Below, in pieces: positions 28,432 through 37,782 of a DNA stretch of 64,000 bases (positions are counted from its first letter, which is position 1; every line of letters begins with the position of its first letter). The notes below the pieces were generated by a model. It did no database searches. It was given only the letters and a program-made list of their open reading frames with translations, and was not told where the DNA came from. The position numbers were made by a program, and so were the translations under genes. Origin of the DNA: Cytobacillus kochii. Its GTDB lineage: Bacteria; Bacillota; Bacilli; Bacillales; Cytobacillaceae. The DNA lies in the NCBI RefSeq assembly GCF_020171845.1, contig NZ_JAIVAM010000012.1, forward strand, positions 124,001-188,000. The letters run 5' to 3'.

Positions 28432-29190
28432 TTAACTCATAGTTGCAAAGACAACAGCAATCCCAGCACCTATAGCAAATGCTGTTAAAAACGCTTCTGC
28501 GCCCTTGGATAAACCTGAAACAAGATGCCCTGCCATTAAATCTCTCACAGCATTAGTGATCAGTAATCCAGGTACGAGTGGCATAACGGAACCAATAATG
28601 ATTTTATCCAGTTGCTCACCTATTCCGATTTTGACAAAAAGCATCGAGATCACACCAATAATTAGAGAGGCCAGAAATTCAGAAAAGAAGCGAATTTGCA
28701 CTACTCTCTGCAAAAAAATAAAAGAAAGGAAACCAACACCACCAGTAATAAAGGCAGGAAAAAAATCATGCCACTGGCCTAAAAACATAATCATAAAACA
28801 AGCACTAGCAATAGATGCTGCAAGTACCTGTTGATAAATTGGAAATGTATAATTTGCCTTTTCAATTTCCATTAACTTTTCAAATGCTTCTTGTCTTGTC
28901 AGTTCGCCATTACTTACTTTTCTCGATACACCATTTACTAATGTCACCTTATATAGATCTGTAGAACGTTCTGAGATTCTTATTAATTTCGCTGGGTTGG
29001 TGTCATCAGTCGAAAAAACAATTCCTGTAGGAGTAACATAACTATGTGAATTAGGAATGCCTAATGCCCCCGCTATTCTCGTCATTGTGTCTTCCACACG
29101 ATATGTCTCTGCTCCGGATTGCAGCATTATTTTACCCGCTAATAAACAAAGCTCAATTACTTCAAACACATGTTCATTATTTTTACTCAA
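28432..29190 (-). CDS. ThrE-type threonine/serine exporter, large subunit
   Basis: About 252 residues matching ThrE_1 (DUF1212/YjjP). The N-terminal soluble part carries LQSGAETYRVEDTMTRIAGALG and the later half has about five helices with GSVMPLVPGLLITNAVRDL. I chose the TTG at 29190 because GGAGGG lies 8 bases upstream; an in-frame GTG fifteen codons earlier has none. Two-gene ThrE systems of this kind are common in Bacillaceae. Confidence 0.88.
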   Translation of the reverse strand: MSKNNEHVFEVIELCLLAGKIMLQSGAETYRVEDTMTRIAGALGIPNSHSYVTPTGIVFSTDDTNPAKLIRISERSTDLYKVTLVNGVSRKVSNGELTRQEAFEKLMEIEKANYTFPIYQQVLAASIASACFMIMFLGQWHDFFPAFITGGVGFLSFIFLQRVVQIRFFSEFLASLIIGVISMLFVKIGIGEQLDKIIIGSVMPLVPGLLITNAVRDLMAGHLVSGLSKGAEAFLTAFAIGAGIAVVFATMS

Positions 29191-29422
29191 AGAAATATCC
29201 CTCCATGTCGTCAAAACCTTATTCTGAAGGTCCACAATTACGCTTATCCATCGTATACGAATTCGTTAAAATAAGGAAGTATTGAGAAGAAATACAGAAT
29301 TATTTTACTAATCCCTTCTAAAACCAATATAGAGGGACAGCCTTCATTTCTCATAGAATATGTATTTATGTCATCATATATAACAGAATACCATTAACGG
29401 CATATTCTGTAACATACGAGAT

Positions 29423-29476
29423 AAAAAAAGGGCTTTAAAACGGAGACTACTTTCGTCATCCTGTTTTAAAGAACCC
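29423..29476 (-). terminator. Terminator of tnrA
   Basis: A long stem on the minus strand (GGG-TTC-TTTAAAAC with GTTTTAAA-G-CCC, closed by GGATGAC/GTCTCC) ends in seven T residues. It fills most of the 311-bp gap between tnrA and the ThrE genes; the rest of that gap shows no gene. Confidence 0.85.
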
Positions 29477-29501
29477 TGCCACCTTCTATTCTTTTCAAAT
29501 A

Positions 29502-29840
29502 TCAACTAAATCTCTTTCCATTATTCTGCCCCATAAATCTCGCATTGAGTTGTCCTTGTATCATTTTCTTTCTTGTTTCGCGATCTTCTTTCACCTTTTC
29601 TTTTTTATACTCCATACGAATTTCATCTGTTCTCACACCTTCTTCTCGTTTATTTGCAATATCTATTAACCTTTCTACATCCGAAAAAGAATATTTGCGA
29701 TTACCACGATCAGACCTTGAAGGAAATATCAATTTTCGTTCTTCATAGTATCTAATTTGTCTTTCGCTTAATCCAGTAAGTTCACTAACAGCGCCAATTG
29801 AAATGACTTTTCTTTCCTTATATGACCATTCATTTTCCAT
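29502..29840 (-). CDS. tnrA: TnrA-type nitrogen regulator (MerR family)
   Basis: A 112-residue MerR-family protein close to TnrA. The N-terminal helix-turn-helix reads [20 protein letters not shown] followed by [20 protein letters not shown], and the C-terminal tail [15 protein letters not shown] corresponds to the TnrA segment bound by feedback-inhibited glutamine synthetase. TnrA activates and represses nitrogen-scavenging genes under nitrogen limitation. The tail and the absence of an adjacent glnA favour TnrA over GlnR. GGGTGG precedes the ATG. Its own promoter carries a TnrA box, so autoregulation is likely. Confidence 0.93.
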   Translation of the reverse strand: MENEWSYKERKVISIGAVSELTGLSERQIRYYEERKLIFPSRSDRGNRKYSFSDVERLIDIANKREEGVRTDEIRMEYKKEKVKEDRETRKKMIQGQLNARFMGQNNGKRFS

Positions 29841-29873
29841 CTGCAGACCACCCTATTTCAAGGTTTTATTTCT

Positions 29874-29924
29874 ATTATACAGAATTGTTAAAAAATTTCA
29901 CTAGTTATGTTAAAAAAAATAACA
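29874..29924 (-). promoter_or_regulatory. tnrA promoter with perfect TnrA box
   Basis: The palindrome TGTTAAAAAAAATAACA (29908-29924) matches TGTNA-N7-TNACA perfectly. The minus-strand -10 TATAAT (29874-29879) places the start of transcription near 29867, so the box is centred near -49, the position of activating TnrA sites. The -35 is poor. Confidence 0.8.
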
Positions 29925-29936
29925 TAAAATAAACCA

Positions 29937-29988
29937 TGTTAGATTATCTTACAATTCAGATGATTTTTTATAACAAACGTTTTAGAAT
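29937..29988 (+). promoter_or_regulatory. Promoter of the small-gene pair with perfect TnrA box
   Basis: TGTTAGATTATCTTACA (29937-29953) is a second perfect TnrA box. The plus-strand -10 TAGAAT (29983-29988) implies a start near 29995, which puts the box centre near -50. No consensus -35 is present, consistent with activation by TnrA. Confidence 0.78.
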
Positions 29989-30021
29989 GACATCATCATC
30001 CATTTAAAGGAGCAGATAAAA

Positions 30022-30168
30022 ATGCAATATTTACGTAAAGCGGTGGAAAAGAAACGAAATTATTTGATTAAGTTATTACAAGAATACGGTTTGCACGATC
30101 AGAAACTTCAAAGCTTAACACTCTCTGAACTTGAAGGATTATCAAAAAAACACTTATCAATTAAATAA
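30022..30168 (+). CDS. Small basic protein, FbpA/YkzB-like
   Basis: A 48-residue protein starting MQYLRKAVEKKRNYLIKLL and containing LTLSELEGLSKKH. This pattern of N-terminal basic helix, a loop and (L/S)LSELE resembles the Fur-regulated basic protein A family. AAAGGAG lies about 8 bases before the ATG. In B. subtilis the ykzB-ykoL pair lies next to tnrA and is TnrA-controlled; position and the TnrA box suggest this is the equivalent of ykzB. Function unknown. Confidence 0.75.
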   Translation: MQYLRKAVEKKRNYLIKLLQEYGLHDQKLQSLTLSELEGLSKKHLSIK

Positions 30169-30194
30169 TCAAAATTAATTGGGGGATTTAACAA

Positions 30195-30332
30195 ATGGAA
30201 AATGAAGAAGCAGTTCAATTAGCGAAAAAAATTATTGAACTCGACTTATTAAGAGACGAGATATGGGAGTATTATGCGGCTCTTACAGGAGATGATGCAC
30301 ATAAACTTCTTCGCCTTGTACAAAACAGTTAA
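30195..30332 (+). CDS. Small acidic protein, YkoL-like by position
   Basis: A 45-residue acidic, helical protein starting MENEEAVQLAKKIIELDLLR and ending in AHKLLRLVQNS. GGGGGAT is about 8 bases before the ATG and the gene follows the first small gene by 26 bp, so the two are one transcript that ends at a terminator 115 bp downstream. By position next to tnrA it corresponds to B. subtilis ykoL. No function can be read from sequence. Confidence 0.72.
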   Translation: MENEEAVQLAKKIIELDLLRDEIWEYYAALTGDDAHKLLRLVQNS

Positions 30333-30447
30333 ATCGGACTATTTTGTTAAATTCTCTGACTAATTATGTAGAGATTTACGGAACGTTGATCTTTTTATTT
30401 CTATTTACGTAACCATTTATATGTAAAGATATAAAATATTTATATAT

Positions 30448-30500
30448 AAAGAAACGAACTCCATTCCGAGTAATAGTGGAATGAGCTCGTTTCTTTTTTT
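30448..30500 (+). terminator. Terminator of the small-gene pair
   Basis: A stem of about 18 bp with one or two mismatches (AAAGAAACGA...CATTCC with GGAATG...TCGTTTCTTT) is followed by a T run. Confidence 0.88.
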
Positions 30501-30617
30501 ATTGATCCAGCCATCATACAACCATGTTGTACGAAAAATATGATAAAATGAATATTAAAGCCATCTCAGATTTTCCTCATACTGATTAATATATTCCCAC
30601 TATTAGGAGGGTTATAA

Positions 30618-30812
30618 TTGCCAATTTGGTTAACTATTGCCTTAAGTATTTTAGTAGGACTAATTATCATTGAAGAAGTTATACATTATGTAGTTCGTCG
30701 TTCACTTTTTTATCAAACCCATGAAAATGATGAAAAGACAATTCGAATCAAGAGATGGTCTCAATTTAAAGAGAAGTTAATAAAATTCAGAGCGCAAAAA
30801 AACAGGAGTTGA
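30618..30812 (+). CDS. Small single-pass membrane protein
   Basis: A 64-residue protein with one N-terminal helix (WLTIALSILVGLIIIEEVIHYVV, in parts) and a basic cytoplasmic tail rich in Lys and Arg. The TTG start follows AGGAGGG at 6 bases. It is followed by the HesB-like gene, whose start lies 5 bases past this stop, so the two are translationally close. I do not recognise the family. Confidence 0.65.
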   Translation: MPIWLTIALSILVGLIIIEEVIHYVVRRSLFYQTHENDEKTIRIKRWSQFKEKLIKFRAQKNRS

Positions 30813-30817
30813 GTAAC

Positions 30818-31099
30818 TTGTTTGCAATTACAAAAGAGGCCACACAGGCACTCTTAGATTGGAGCGGTCAAGACAAAGTGATGATTCGCTTTCGAATTAC
30901 GACCCCTTGTTGTAACCAGCGGAAATATGACCTTACACTAACCGATACAATCACAACACAAGACGCTATCTATACAAATGATACAGTGCAAGTCATATAC
31001 CACCCTACAGATTTACCTTATCTACAGGATACAATGATTGATTATAGCGATGGTGGATTCTTTATACGCCATCCACATCCTCTCGTACAACCATTCTAA
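30818..31099 (+). CDS. HesB/IscA-like fold protein
   Basis: About 93 residues. It opens FAITKEATQALLDWSGQDK, has a Cys pair in ITTPCCNQRKYDLTL and ends with DYSDGGFFIRHPHP, which corresponds to the A-type iron-sulfur carrier core (D-x-x-x-G-G-F). The C-terminal CxC of true IscA/SufA is absent, so iron-sulfur carriage is uncertain. I chose the TTG at 30818, 9 bases after AGGAG; the TTG three codons earlier abuts that site. Confidence 0.65.
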   Translation: MFAITKEATQALLDWSGQDKVMIRFRITTPCCNQRKYDLTLTDTITTQDAIYTNDTVQVIYHPTDLPYLQDTMIDYSDGGFFIRHPHPLVQPF

Positions 31100-31133
31100 A
31101 ATTGTTCAAGAAGGAGCTCTTGAACAATTTTTT
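31098..31133. terminator. Bidirectional terminator
   Basis: AAAATTGTTCAAG (31098-31110) pairs with CTTGAACAATTTT (31119-31131); it separates the convergent HesB-like and SRAP genes. Confidence 0.88.
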
Positions 31134-31136
31134 AGA

Positions 31137-31796
31137 TTATAAACTATTCAGTAGCTCAGGATAATCATTATGCACAGAATTCACCAATTCTGAGACTTTA
31201 ACCATTTGCATTTCATCACTTTGAAAAGGTTTGCATAATGATTTCAGCTGTTTTTTATCTTTGCTATACATCCACTTATCCCCTTCATTACCTGTTAACA
31301 TGACCGGCATACGATGATGAACAGACGACATGATCTCATTTGCTGCTGTAGTTAAAATACAACATGATGTAAAAAGTTCGTCCCCTTGTCTATATTCGCT
31401 CCAGATTCCCGCCATCGCAAACGGCTTTTTTTCAAGCAATGTAAAATGAAAAGGCTGGCTTTTACCACCTTCTCTTTTCTTCCATTCATAAAAGCCATCA
31501 GCTAAGACTAAACAGCGCCTTGTATGGAAAGAGTGCTTAAAGCTAGGTTTCTCATCCACTGTTTCTGCACGTGCATTAATGAATGAAGTGCTATTACGTT
31601 TTGCTTTTGCCCATGGTGGTATGAAACCCCATGTCATTTTCCTCCCAATTTTCTCTCCTTGCTCCTCTACTATAGCTAAAATTTTTTGCCCCGGTGCAAT
31701 ATTATACCTGGGTAAATCCGCTACATCATGATAATAAAACTCAAATGTTTTTTGTAGAATGAACACTTCTTCAGATAAAGTAAATCGACCACACAT
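31137..31796 (-). CDS. SRAP-domain protein (YedK/HMCES family)
   Basis: About 219 residues starting MCGRFTL, so Cys2 becomes the N-terminal catalytic residue after Met removal. Other SRAP landmarks are PRYNIAPGQ, MTWGFIPPWAK, INARAETV, DGFYEWKK and HHRMPVML. The protein forms a covalent link with abasic sites in single-stranded DNA. AAAGGGG is 8 bases before this ATG; an in-frame extension twelve codons upstream would mask Cys2 and is rejected. Confidence 0.93.
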   Translation of the reverse strand: MCGRFTLSEEVFILQKTFEFYYHDVADLPRYNIAPGQKILAIVEEQGEKIGRKMTWGFIPPWAKAKRNSTSFINARAETVDEKPSFKHSFHTRRCLVLADGFYEWKKREGGKSQPFHFTLLEKKPFAMAGIWSEYRQGDELFTSCCILTTAANEIMSSVHHRMPVMLTGNEGDKWMYSKDKKQLKSLCKPFQSDEMQMVKVSELVNSVHNDYPELLNSL

Positions 31797-31957
31797 GATG
31801 ACAACCCCTTTCCTAATAAAAGCATATACCAACCATATTCAAAACGTAAAAATATAGCTGCCTGATAATCTAAAGGAATCTATTTTCTACCCTAACAACC
31901 CTTTTTCATAGCCTTAATTACGTGAGTAACGCTCATAGGTACTTTATAATTCCAATA

Positions 31958-31988
31958 AAATAAAAAGAAGGGCAACAAGCCCTCCTTT
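31958..31988 (-). terminator. Terminator of the catalase gene
   Basis: AAAGAAGGGC (31964-31973) and GCCCTCCTTT (31979-31988) form a 10-bp stem with one G-U pair and a T run on the minus strand, immediately after the stop codon. Confidence 0.85.
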
Positions 31989-31990
31989 CA

Positions 31991-33592
31991 TTAATAACGA
32001 TCTGCATCATGCCCCATCTGTTCAGCATGTCCGGGTGCGTCATCGCCATCTTTATCACCAAGTGGACGACCTTTATGCATCCCTTCCTCTTTCCGAGCAT
32101 TCGCTAAACCTTCTCTTAGCCTCTTGCCATATTCATCATCCGCTGATTCAGCTAATGTAATCATTTTATCTTGTAACACCTTAGCACATGTGGAAAGGTC
32201 ATTCACTAAGTTTGATATCAGTTCATCTTTTTCCCAGTCTTCAAATTCACGGAAGGTATGTCCTGCCTGTTTTGTATTATCATCACGATCAATCGATTCT
32301 CGAACGAGCTCACCACTAATTTTTGGTGTATGCTCTTTACCGAATTGCTCTGATTCTTTTAAACCACCTAAACTAGATGGTTCGTAGTTAATATGCGGAT
32401 TTTGGCCAGGTGCTTTATCGACATAGTAAGACATCTGTCCTCCACGCTGATTTGTCGCTTGATTTGTTTTCGGCTTATTAATAGGTAATTGCAAGTAGTT
32501 AGGTCCAACACGATATCTTTGCGTATCTGAATAAGAAAATGTTCGACCTTGCAACATTTTATCATCAGAAAAATCAAGACCATCAACGAGTACCCCTGTT
32601 CCGAAGGCAACTTGTTCGACTTCATTAAAATAATCTTCCGGATTCTTATTTAACACCATCTTACCAATATGAAGCCATGGAAATTGATCCTCCGGCCATA
32701 ATTTTGTATCATCCAAGGGGTCAAAATCTAATTCTGGATGCGCATCATCACTCATGATTTGAACGAAAAAATCCCATTCAGGATAATTACCTTTTTCAAT
32801 TTCGTCATATAAGTCTTGTGTAGCATGATTGAAATTCTTTGCTTGAATCTGTTCGGCTTCCTCTTGTGTTAAATTTTTTATCCCTTGCTTCGGTTCCCAA
32901 TGATACTTTACAAGTACCGCTTCCCCATTTTCGTTAACCCATTTATATGTATTCACACCCGAGCCTTGCATTTGGCGATAGTTTGCCGGTATTCCCCAAG
33001 GTGAATAGAGAAATGTGACCATATGAAAACTTTCAGGTGAATTAGCACAAAAATCAAAAAACCTCTCTGCATCCTGAATGTTGGTTAATGGGTCTGGTTT
33101 AAATGCATGCACCATGTCAGGAAACTTCATCGCATCCCGAATAAAAAATATTTTTAAATTATTTCCTACTAAGTCCCAATTCCCTTCTTCTGTATAAAAT
33201 TTTGTTGCAAACCCTCTCGGATCTCGCAGTGTTTCCGGGGAGTGACCACCATGGATAACAGATGAAAAACGAACAAACACGGGTGTTTTTTTCCCTTTTT
33301 CCTGGAAAAGTTTTGCCCTTGTATATTTAGATACTGGTTCGTCACCTGCCATGCCGGTCGCTTCAAAATAACCATGAGCGCCAGCACCTCGTGCATGCAC
33401 GACCCTTTCTGGAATACGCTCACGGTCGAAGTGACTAATTTTTTCAATAAAATCATAATTTTCTAGTGTCGCTGGTCCTCTGTTGCTTACTGTTCGTATG
33501 TTTTGATTATTAGTAACCGGATGTCCTTGGCGATTGGTCAAGGTTTCTTCTTGTTCGAGTTTTTCATTTTCACCATTATGATCATTATTCAT
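31991..33592 (-). CDS. Monofunctional heme catalase
   Basis: A catalase of 533 residues from the ATG that follows AAAAGGAGG. The active-site His is in [15 protein letters not shown], the distal Asn in GNWDLVGNN, and the proximal heme Tyr in [13 protein letters not shown]. It decomposes hydrogen peroxide in the cytoplasm. The gene follows the CdaS-like gene by 72 bp on the same strand. CdaS is sporulation-specific in B. subtilis, so a spore catalase of the KatX type is possible; vegetative KatA cannot be excluded. An in-frame start sixteen codons earlier lacks a site. Confidence 0.93.
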   Translation of the reverse strand: MNNDHNGENEKLEQEETLTNRQGHPVTNNQNIRTVSNRGPATLENYDFIEKISHFDRERIPERVVHARGAGAHGYFEATGMAGDEPVSKYTRAKLFQEKGKKTPVFVRFSSVIHGGHSPETLRDPRGFATKFYTEEGNWDLVGNNLKIFFIRDAMKFPDMVHAFKPDPLTNIQDAERFFDFCANSPESFHMVTFLYSPWGIPANYRQMQGSGVNTYKWVNENGEAVLVKYHWEPKQGIKNLTQEEAEQIQAKNFNHATQDLYDEIEKGNYPEWDFFVQIMSDDAHPELDFDPLDDTKLWPEDQFPWLHIGKMVLNKNPEDYFNEVEQVAFGTGVLVDGLDFSDDKMLQGRTFSYSDTQRYRVGPNYLQLPINKPKTNQATNQRGGQMSYYVDKAPGQNPHINYEPSSLGGLKESEQFGKEHTPKISGELVRESIDRDDNTKQAGHTFREFEDWEKDELISNLVNDLSTCAKVLQDKMITLAESADDEYGKRLREGLANARKEEGMHKGRPLGDKDGDDAPGHAEQMGHDADRY

Positions 33593-33664
33593 TAGAAAAA
33601 AGCCTCCTTTTACATATCTTTCCTTGAGTAATATGTACAAGTTAGAGCTTTTCTATGTATAATT

Positions 33665-34264
33665 TTAAGGACGAACAACAAATAACTCTCCTTTATAAGC
33701 AAAAGAAATACGACCAGACTCTTCTGATACAACTAAGATAACCGCATCCGTAAGTTCCGATAAACCAAGTGCCGCCCGGTGTCGTGTACCTAAAACGCGC
33801 CCATTCACTTCCCTATTGGTTAAAGGGAGAATATTTCCAGCTGAAATGATTATATCACCACGAATTAATGTTCCTCCATCATGTACAGGACCACCTGGAT
33901 AAAAAATCGTTTCTATTAAAGCTTGACTCACCCTTGCATCGATTTGAATGCCATTATGGATAAAGGGCGTAACATCCACTTCGCGCTCGATAATGATTAA
34001 ACCACCGTGACCTTTGTTCGATAGTGTTTGCCCCGCTAATGATATGCTAGAAAAATGGTTTGTAAACGGTGATAAATAATGTTGCAAGTAATAAATCGCC
34101 GTTAAATTATGGGCATTAGACACAATTTGTTGGAGCTGTTCAAATTCGGTTAAAATGCAACAATCAACGCCAATATTAATATTTGATAAGTGAGAAAGTT
34201 GAGCCTCGATATCCTTTATATATTGTTCAAGTGTGCTCTGGTAGTCTTCTAAACCATATTGCAT
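33665..34264 (-). CDS. CdaS-like diadenylate cyclase (DisA_N domain)
   Basis: A 199-residue protein with two N-terminal helices (about 1-60) and a DAC domain. The RHR motif is present (GTRHRAALGLSE, about 160), and the DGA motif reads PVHDGGTLIRGD, with Gly in place of Ala. Architecture and length fit B. subtilis CdaS (YojJ), which makes c-di-AMP in the forespore and whose N-terminal helices inhibit activity. The metal-binding Asp is kept, so activity is plausible. AAAGGAG precedes the ATG; it follows the trp terminator. Confidence 0.85.
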   Translation of the reverse strand: MQYGLEDYQSTLEQYIKDIEAQLSHLSNINIGVDCCILTEFEQLQQIVSNAHNLTAIYYLQHYLSPFTNHFSSISLAGQTLSNKGHGGLIIIEREVDVTPFIHNGIQIDARVSQALIETIFYPGGPVHDGGTLIRGDIIISAGNILPLTNREVNGRVLGTRHRAALGLSELTDAVILVVSEESGRISFAYKGELFVVRP

Positions 34265-34357
34265 TTTTTTCTCCTTTCGCGGGAATATTTTTTCTCCTTA
34301 TCATATTTTGATTTATCAGTCGTTAATTATGTTCTTTTTCTGTTGTTAGTTTTAGGT

Positions 34358-34382
34358 AAAAAAAAGAGCCAATCGGCTCTTT
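34358..34382 (-). terminator. Terminator of the trp operon
   Basis: AAGAGCC (34364-34370) pairs with GGCTCTT (34375-34381... loop AATC) and eight T residues follow on the minus strand. Confidence 0.9.
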
Positions 34383-34397
34383 ATCAAACTTCATTTT

Positions 34398-35177
34398 TCA
34401 AGCAATAGGTAGCTTGGTTGCGTTAATCAAAGTGCGGATCTGTTCATTATTACCAGCTTCCATTAGCTCTATAATTTTTGATCCGACAATGACGCCATCA
34501 CAATACTGAAGAATTTCTTCTACATGTTCTGGTGTGGAGATTCCAAATCCAGCTAAGACAGGTAGTGGACTTATACTTTTTATTTTCTCTAAATGACTTG
34601 AGAGCTGAGAAGCAAATTGTGCTCTCGTACCAGTAATGCCATTTACGGTAACAGCGTAGACGAAACCTTTACCTCGCTTGGTGATTTCCGCAATTCTTTC
34701 GATTGGACTTTGTAATGTCACTAAACGAATCAATTCGATCTTAACTTCATCTAAGTAAGAAGTGATAATCTCTTCTTCTTCAATAGGTAAATCAGGAATG
34801 ATTAATCCATCGATACCGGATGTTTGAATATCTCTCGAGAACCGCTCCAGCCCATAAGCTAATAATGGGTTCATATACGTCATAAAGATCAATGGAATAT
34901 GGATTATTGGTCGTATTTCTCTCATACACTCTACAATTTCTTTTAAGGTAACATCCGTATTTAAAGCTCTAATACCAGCCTCTTGAATAACGGGACCATC
35001 AGCTACTGGATCAGAAAATGGGATACCTATCTCAATGGCAGTTGCTCCTGCTTCTTGTAAAAACACTAACTTTTCTTTCAAAGATGTTAAGCCACCGTCC
35101 CCAGCCATTACATAAGGTACAAATGCTTTTTTTCCTTCTTTTTTCATTGTTTGGAACACTTTTTCGATACGGTTCAT
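34398..35177 (-). CDS. trpA: Tryptophan synthase alpha subunit
   Basis: A 259-residue TIM barrel that cleaves indole-3-glycerol phosphate to indole. It has the catalytic Glu in [16 protein letters not shown] (about 47), the catalytic Asp in [11 protein letters not shown] (about 130) and the phosphate loop [10 protein letters not shown]. Its ATG overlaps the trpB stop by 4 bases, giving coupled synthesis of the two subunits. Last gene of the operon, followed by a terminator. Confidence 0.96.
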   Translation of the reverse strand: MNRIEKVFQTMKKEGKKAFVPYVMAGDGGLTSLKEKLVFLQEAGATAIEIGIPFSDPVADGPVIQEAGIRALNTDVTLKEIVECMREIRPIIHIPLIFMTYMNPLLAYGLERFSRDIQTSGIDGLIIPDLPIEEEEIITSYLDEVKIELIRLVTLQSPIERIAEITKRGKGFVYAVTVNGITGTRAQFASQLSSHLEKIKSISPLPVLAGFGISTPEHVEEILQYCDGVIVGSKIIELMEAGNNEQIRTLINATKLPIA

Positions 35178-36376
35178 GCTTTCACTCCCCCTATTTTCGA
35201 TCTAACAGCCTCCATATCTTTATCTCCTCTACCAGAAAGACAAACAACGATATGTTCTGTTGGCTCCATTTCTTTTGCAAGTTTTATCGCATAACTAATT
35301 GCATGGGCACTTTCTAATGCCGGAATAATTCCTTCAGTTTTCGAAAGCACCTGTAACGCTTCCAGTGCTTCATCATCGGTAATGGCATCATATTTCACTC
35401 GTTCAATATCATGTAAATAGCAATGTTCTGGCCCAATCCCTGGATAATCTAGACCTGCTGATATTGAATGGGCTTCCTGTATTTGACCATCTTCATTTTG
35501 AAGGAGATACATATAGGCTCCGTGAAGAATACCAGGTTTGCCTTTCGCTAATGATGCTGCATGCTTTTCACTATGAAGTCCTAAACCAGCAGCCTCTACG
35601 CCATAAAGTTTTACTTCACGATCTTCTAAAAACGGATAAAACATGCCAATTGCATTACTCCCTCCGCCGATACATGCCACTATCGCTTCTGGAAGTTTAG
35701 CTTCTTTTTTGATAAATTGTTTTTTCGTTTCCTGTCCAATCACACTTTGAAAATCTCTCACAATTTTTGGGAAGGGATGTGGTCCCATAGCAGAGCCCAA
35801 TATATAATGCGTATCTTCTACATTTGACACCCAATATCTTAATGCTTCATTAACTGCATCTTTTAAGGTTGCACTTCCAGACTTTACACTGATGACCTTT
35901 GCACCGAGTATTTCCATCCGAAATACATTCAATTGCTGACGCAATATATCTTCTTCTCCCATAAAAATCACACATTCTAAATTAAGCAGCGCACAAGCCG
36001 TCGCAGTTGCTACACCATGCTGACCAGCCCCTGTTTCTGCCACAACCTTTGATTTTCCCATTCTTTTAGTCAATAATGCTTGCCCAAGAGAGTTATTTAT
36101 TTTATGGGCACCAGTATGATTTAAATCTTCGCGCTTGAGATAGATTTTTCCACCCCCAGCGTATTTTGTCAAATTTTTCGCGTAATAGAGTGGTGTTTCT
36201 CTTCCAACATAATCTCTTAATAAATCATTTAGCTCATTTTGAAATGCAGGATCCACTTTTGCTTTTTCATATTCTTTTTCTAATTCTAGGATGGCCTGCA
36301 TAAGCGTTTCTGGTACATATCTTCCTCCATACGTGCCAAAATGTCCTTTTTCATCTGGTAGGATAGTTGTTGTCAT
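35174..36376 (-). CDS. trpB: Tryptophan synthase beta subunit
   Basis: A 400-residue PLP enzyme that joins indole and serine. The PLP lysine is in [10 protein letters not shown] (about 93), the phosphate-binding loop is [10 protein letters not shown] (about 237), and [10 protein letters not shown] near the N-terminus is typical of TrpB1. GAGGAGG precedes the ATG; 14 bp follow trpF. Confidence 0.97.
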   Translation of the reverse strand: MTTTILPDEKGHFGTYGGRYVPETLMQAILELEKEYEKAKVDPAFQNELNDLLRDYVGRETPLYYAKNLTKYAGGGKIYLKREDLNHTGAHKINNSLGQALLTKRMGKSKVVAETGAGQHGVATATACALLNLECVIFMGEEDILRQQLNVFRMEILGAKVISVKSGSATLKDAVNEALRYWVSNVEDTHYILGSAMGPHPFPKIVRDFQSVIGQETKKQFIKKEAKLPEAIVACIGGGSNAIGMFYPFLEDREVKLYGVEAAGLGLHSEKHAASLAKGKPGILHGAYMYLLQNEDGQIQEAHSISAGLDYPGIGPEHCYLHDIERVKYDAITDDEALEALQVLSKTEGIIPALESAHAISYAIKLAKEMEPTEHIVVCLSGRGDKDMEAVRSKIGGVKA

Positions 36377-36390
36377 TTTTATTCCTCCTC

Positions 36391-36999
36391 TTAATTTGTT
36401 GCTTCTATAAATCTTCTAATTTTACTCGGACTTTTTTTTCCATCTATTTCAACACCTGAACTTACATCAACCATAAAGGGAGCACATTGTGAAATGGCGA
36501 CTTTAACATTTTCTGCTGTTAAACCACCAGCGAGAATTAATTTAGGGTGTTTTCTTTGCATTTCTTGCAGCAATGTCCAATCAAAGCTCGTTCCATTACC
36601 GCCATGGTATTTACCTCTTGGACTATCAACAAGAATGTAATCATCATCGTATTCATAGATAAGGTCGATATCTTTTTCGCTTTTCATTTGTATCGCTTTA
36701 ATTACCTCAAAACCTTGAGATTTGATTTCTGTGCAATAGGTTTTCGATTCATCACCGTGTAATTGCACATGTGTTAAGCCTACTTCTTTTGCTATAAGAA
36801 GAAGCGATTCTATTGGCTCATCAACAAAGACTCCGACCTTCCATACATTTATAGGCAAACCTTTAATAATCTTTTTCGCCTTCTCGGTAGAAATTCTACG
36901 TTTACTTACAGCAAAAACAAATCCGAGGGCATCAGCCCCATAGACTATTGCTTGCTGTGCAATTTCCTCACTAACAATTCCACAAATTTTCACTTTCAT
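36391..36999 (-). CDS. trpF: Phosphoribosylanthranilate isomerase
   Basis: A 202-residue TIM barrel with the catalytic Cys in VKICGIV (residue 6) and Asp in VQLHGDESK (about 127 of the standard numbering corresponds to ILVDSPRG here), ending with [11 protein letters not shown]. It converts phosphoribosyl anthranilate to CdRP. Its start overlaps the trpC stop by 4 bases. Confidence 0.94.
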   Translation of the reverse strand: MKVKICGIVSEEIAQQAIVYGADALGFVFAVSKRRISTEKAKKIIKGLPINVWKVGVFVDEPIESLLLIAKEVGLTHVQLHGDESKTYCTEIKSQGFEVIKAIQMKSEKDIDLIYEYDDDYILVDSPRGKYHGGNGTSFDWTLLQEMQRKHPKLILAGGLTAENVKVAISQCAPFMVDVSSGVEIDGKKSPSKIRRFIEATN

Positions 37000-37778
37000 T
37001 TCGATCCACCAGCCAAATTTTGCGTCTTTTTCATTTGCCCCATTAATAATTCTAAGTTTTCAGATGTCATCAATGCTTCCCCGACTAAAATACCGTCTGC
37101 TCCAGCATTAATTACTCTTGCTACATCTTCCCCTGTTTTTAATCCACTCTCACTAATTAAGAACGCTCCTGATTCTTTTATAAGTGGAGCGAGTGATTCC
37201 GTTACCTGCAAATCCACACCAAATGTATGAAGGTCACGATTATTCACACCAATGATTTCAGCACCTAATGCTATTGCCCTTTCTGCTTCAGCTTTATTGT
37301 GTACTTCGACCAAAACCTCAAGACCCTCATTGATTGCAAAATGAAAGAGTTGTTTTAACTGATCTTTCGTTAATGCTGCAACAATCAATAAAATAACTGT
37401 TGCCCCATGATTTTTGGCATAAACGATTTGCCTTTCATCGATAATAAAGTCTTTACATAATAAAGGTAGCGATACCGCATCAAAAACAGTTGTTAAATCT
37501 GTAAAATTTCCTTTAAAAAATGGGGTATCGGTCAGAACAGACATCGCATCAGCACCAAAGCGTTCATATAAACAGGCTTGCTCGTCAGGTTGTAATAGAT
37601 TATTTATGATTCCTTTAGAGGGAGATGCTCGTTTAAATTCAGCGATAATCACAGGTTTATTTTTTTCTAATTGTTTTAATAAAGAGCGGGTAGTTCCGTT
37701 CCTTCGACTATTTTCTGAATAGGCTAAATTTGATAAAGTTCGTCTTTTTTCTGAAATGATACGATCTAAGATTGTCAT
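36996..37778 (-). CDS. trpC: Indole-3-glycerol phosphate synthase
   Basis: A 260-residue TIM barrel. Catalytic lysines are in IAEFKRASPSKG (about 50) and LLCKDFIID (about 107), with GVNNRDL (about 175) and ESGLKTGEDV later. It closes CdRP to indole-3-glycerol phosphate. Four bp separate it from trpD. Confidence 0.95.
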   Translation of the reverse strand: MTILDRIISEKRRTLSNLAYSENSRRNGTTRSLLKQLEKNKPVIIAEFKRASPSKGIINNLLQPDEQACLYERFGADAMSVLTDTPFFKGNFTDLTTVFDAVSLPLLCKDFIIDERQIVYAKNHGATVILLIVAALTKDQLKQLFHFAINEGLEVLVEVHNKAEAERAIALGAEIIGVNNRDLHTFGVDLQVTESLAPLIKESGAFLISESGLKTGEDVARVINAGADGILVGEALMTSENLELLMGQMKKTQNLAGGSK

Positions 37779-37782
37779 GAGT

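Noticed and set aside
33593..33664. TATAATTTTAA upstream of catalase as a PerR box
   Set aside because: It fits only one half of TTATAATNATTATAA and overlaps the stop codon of the preceding gene.
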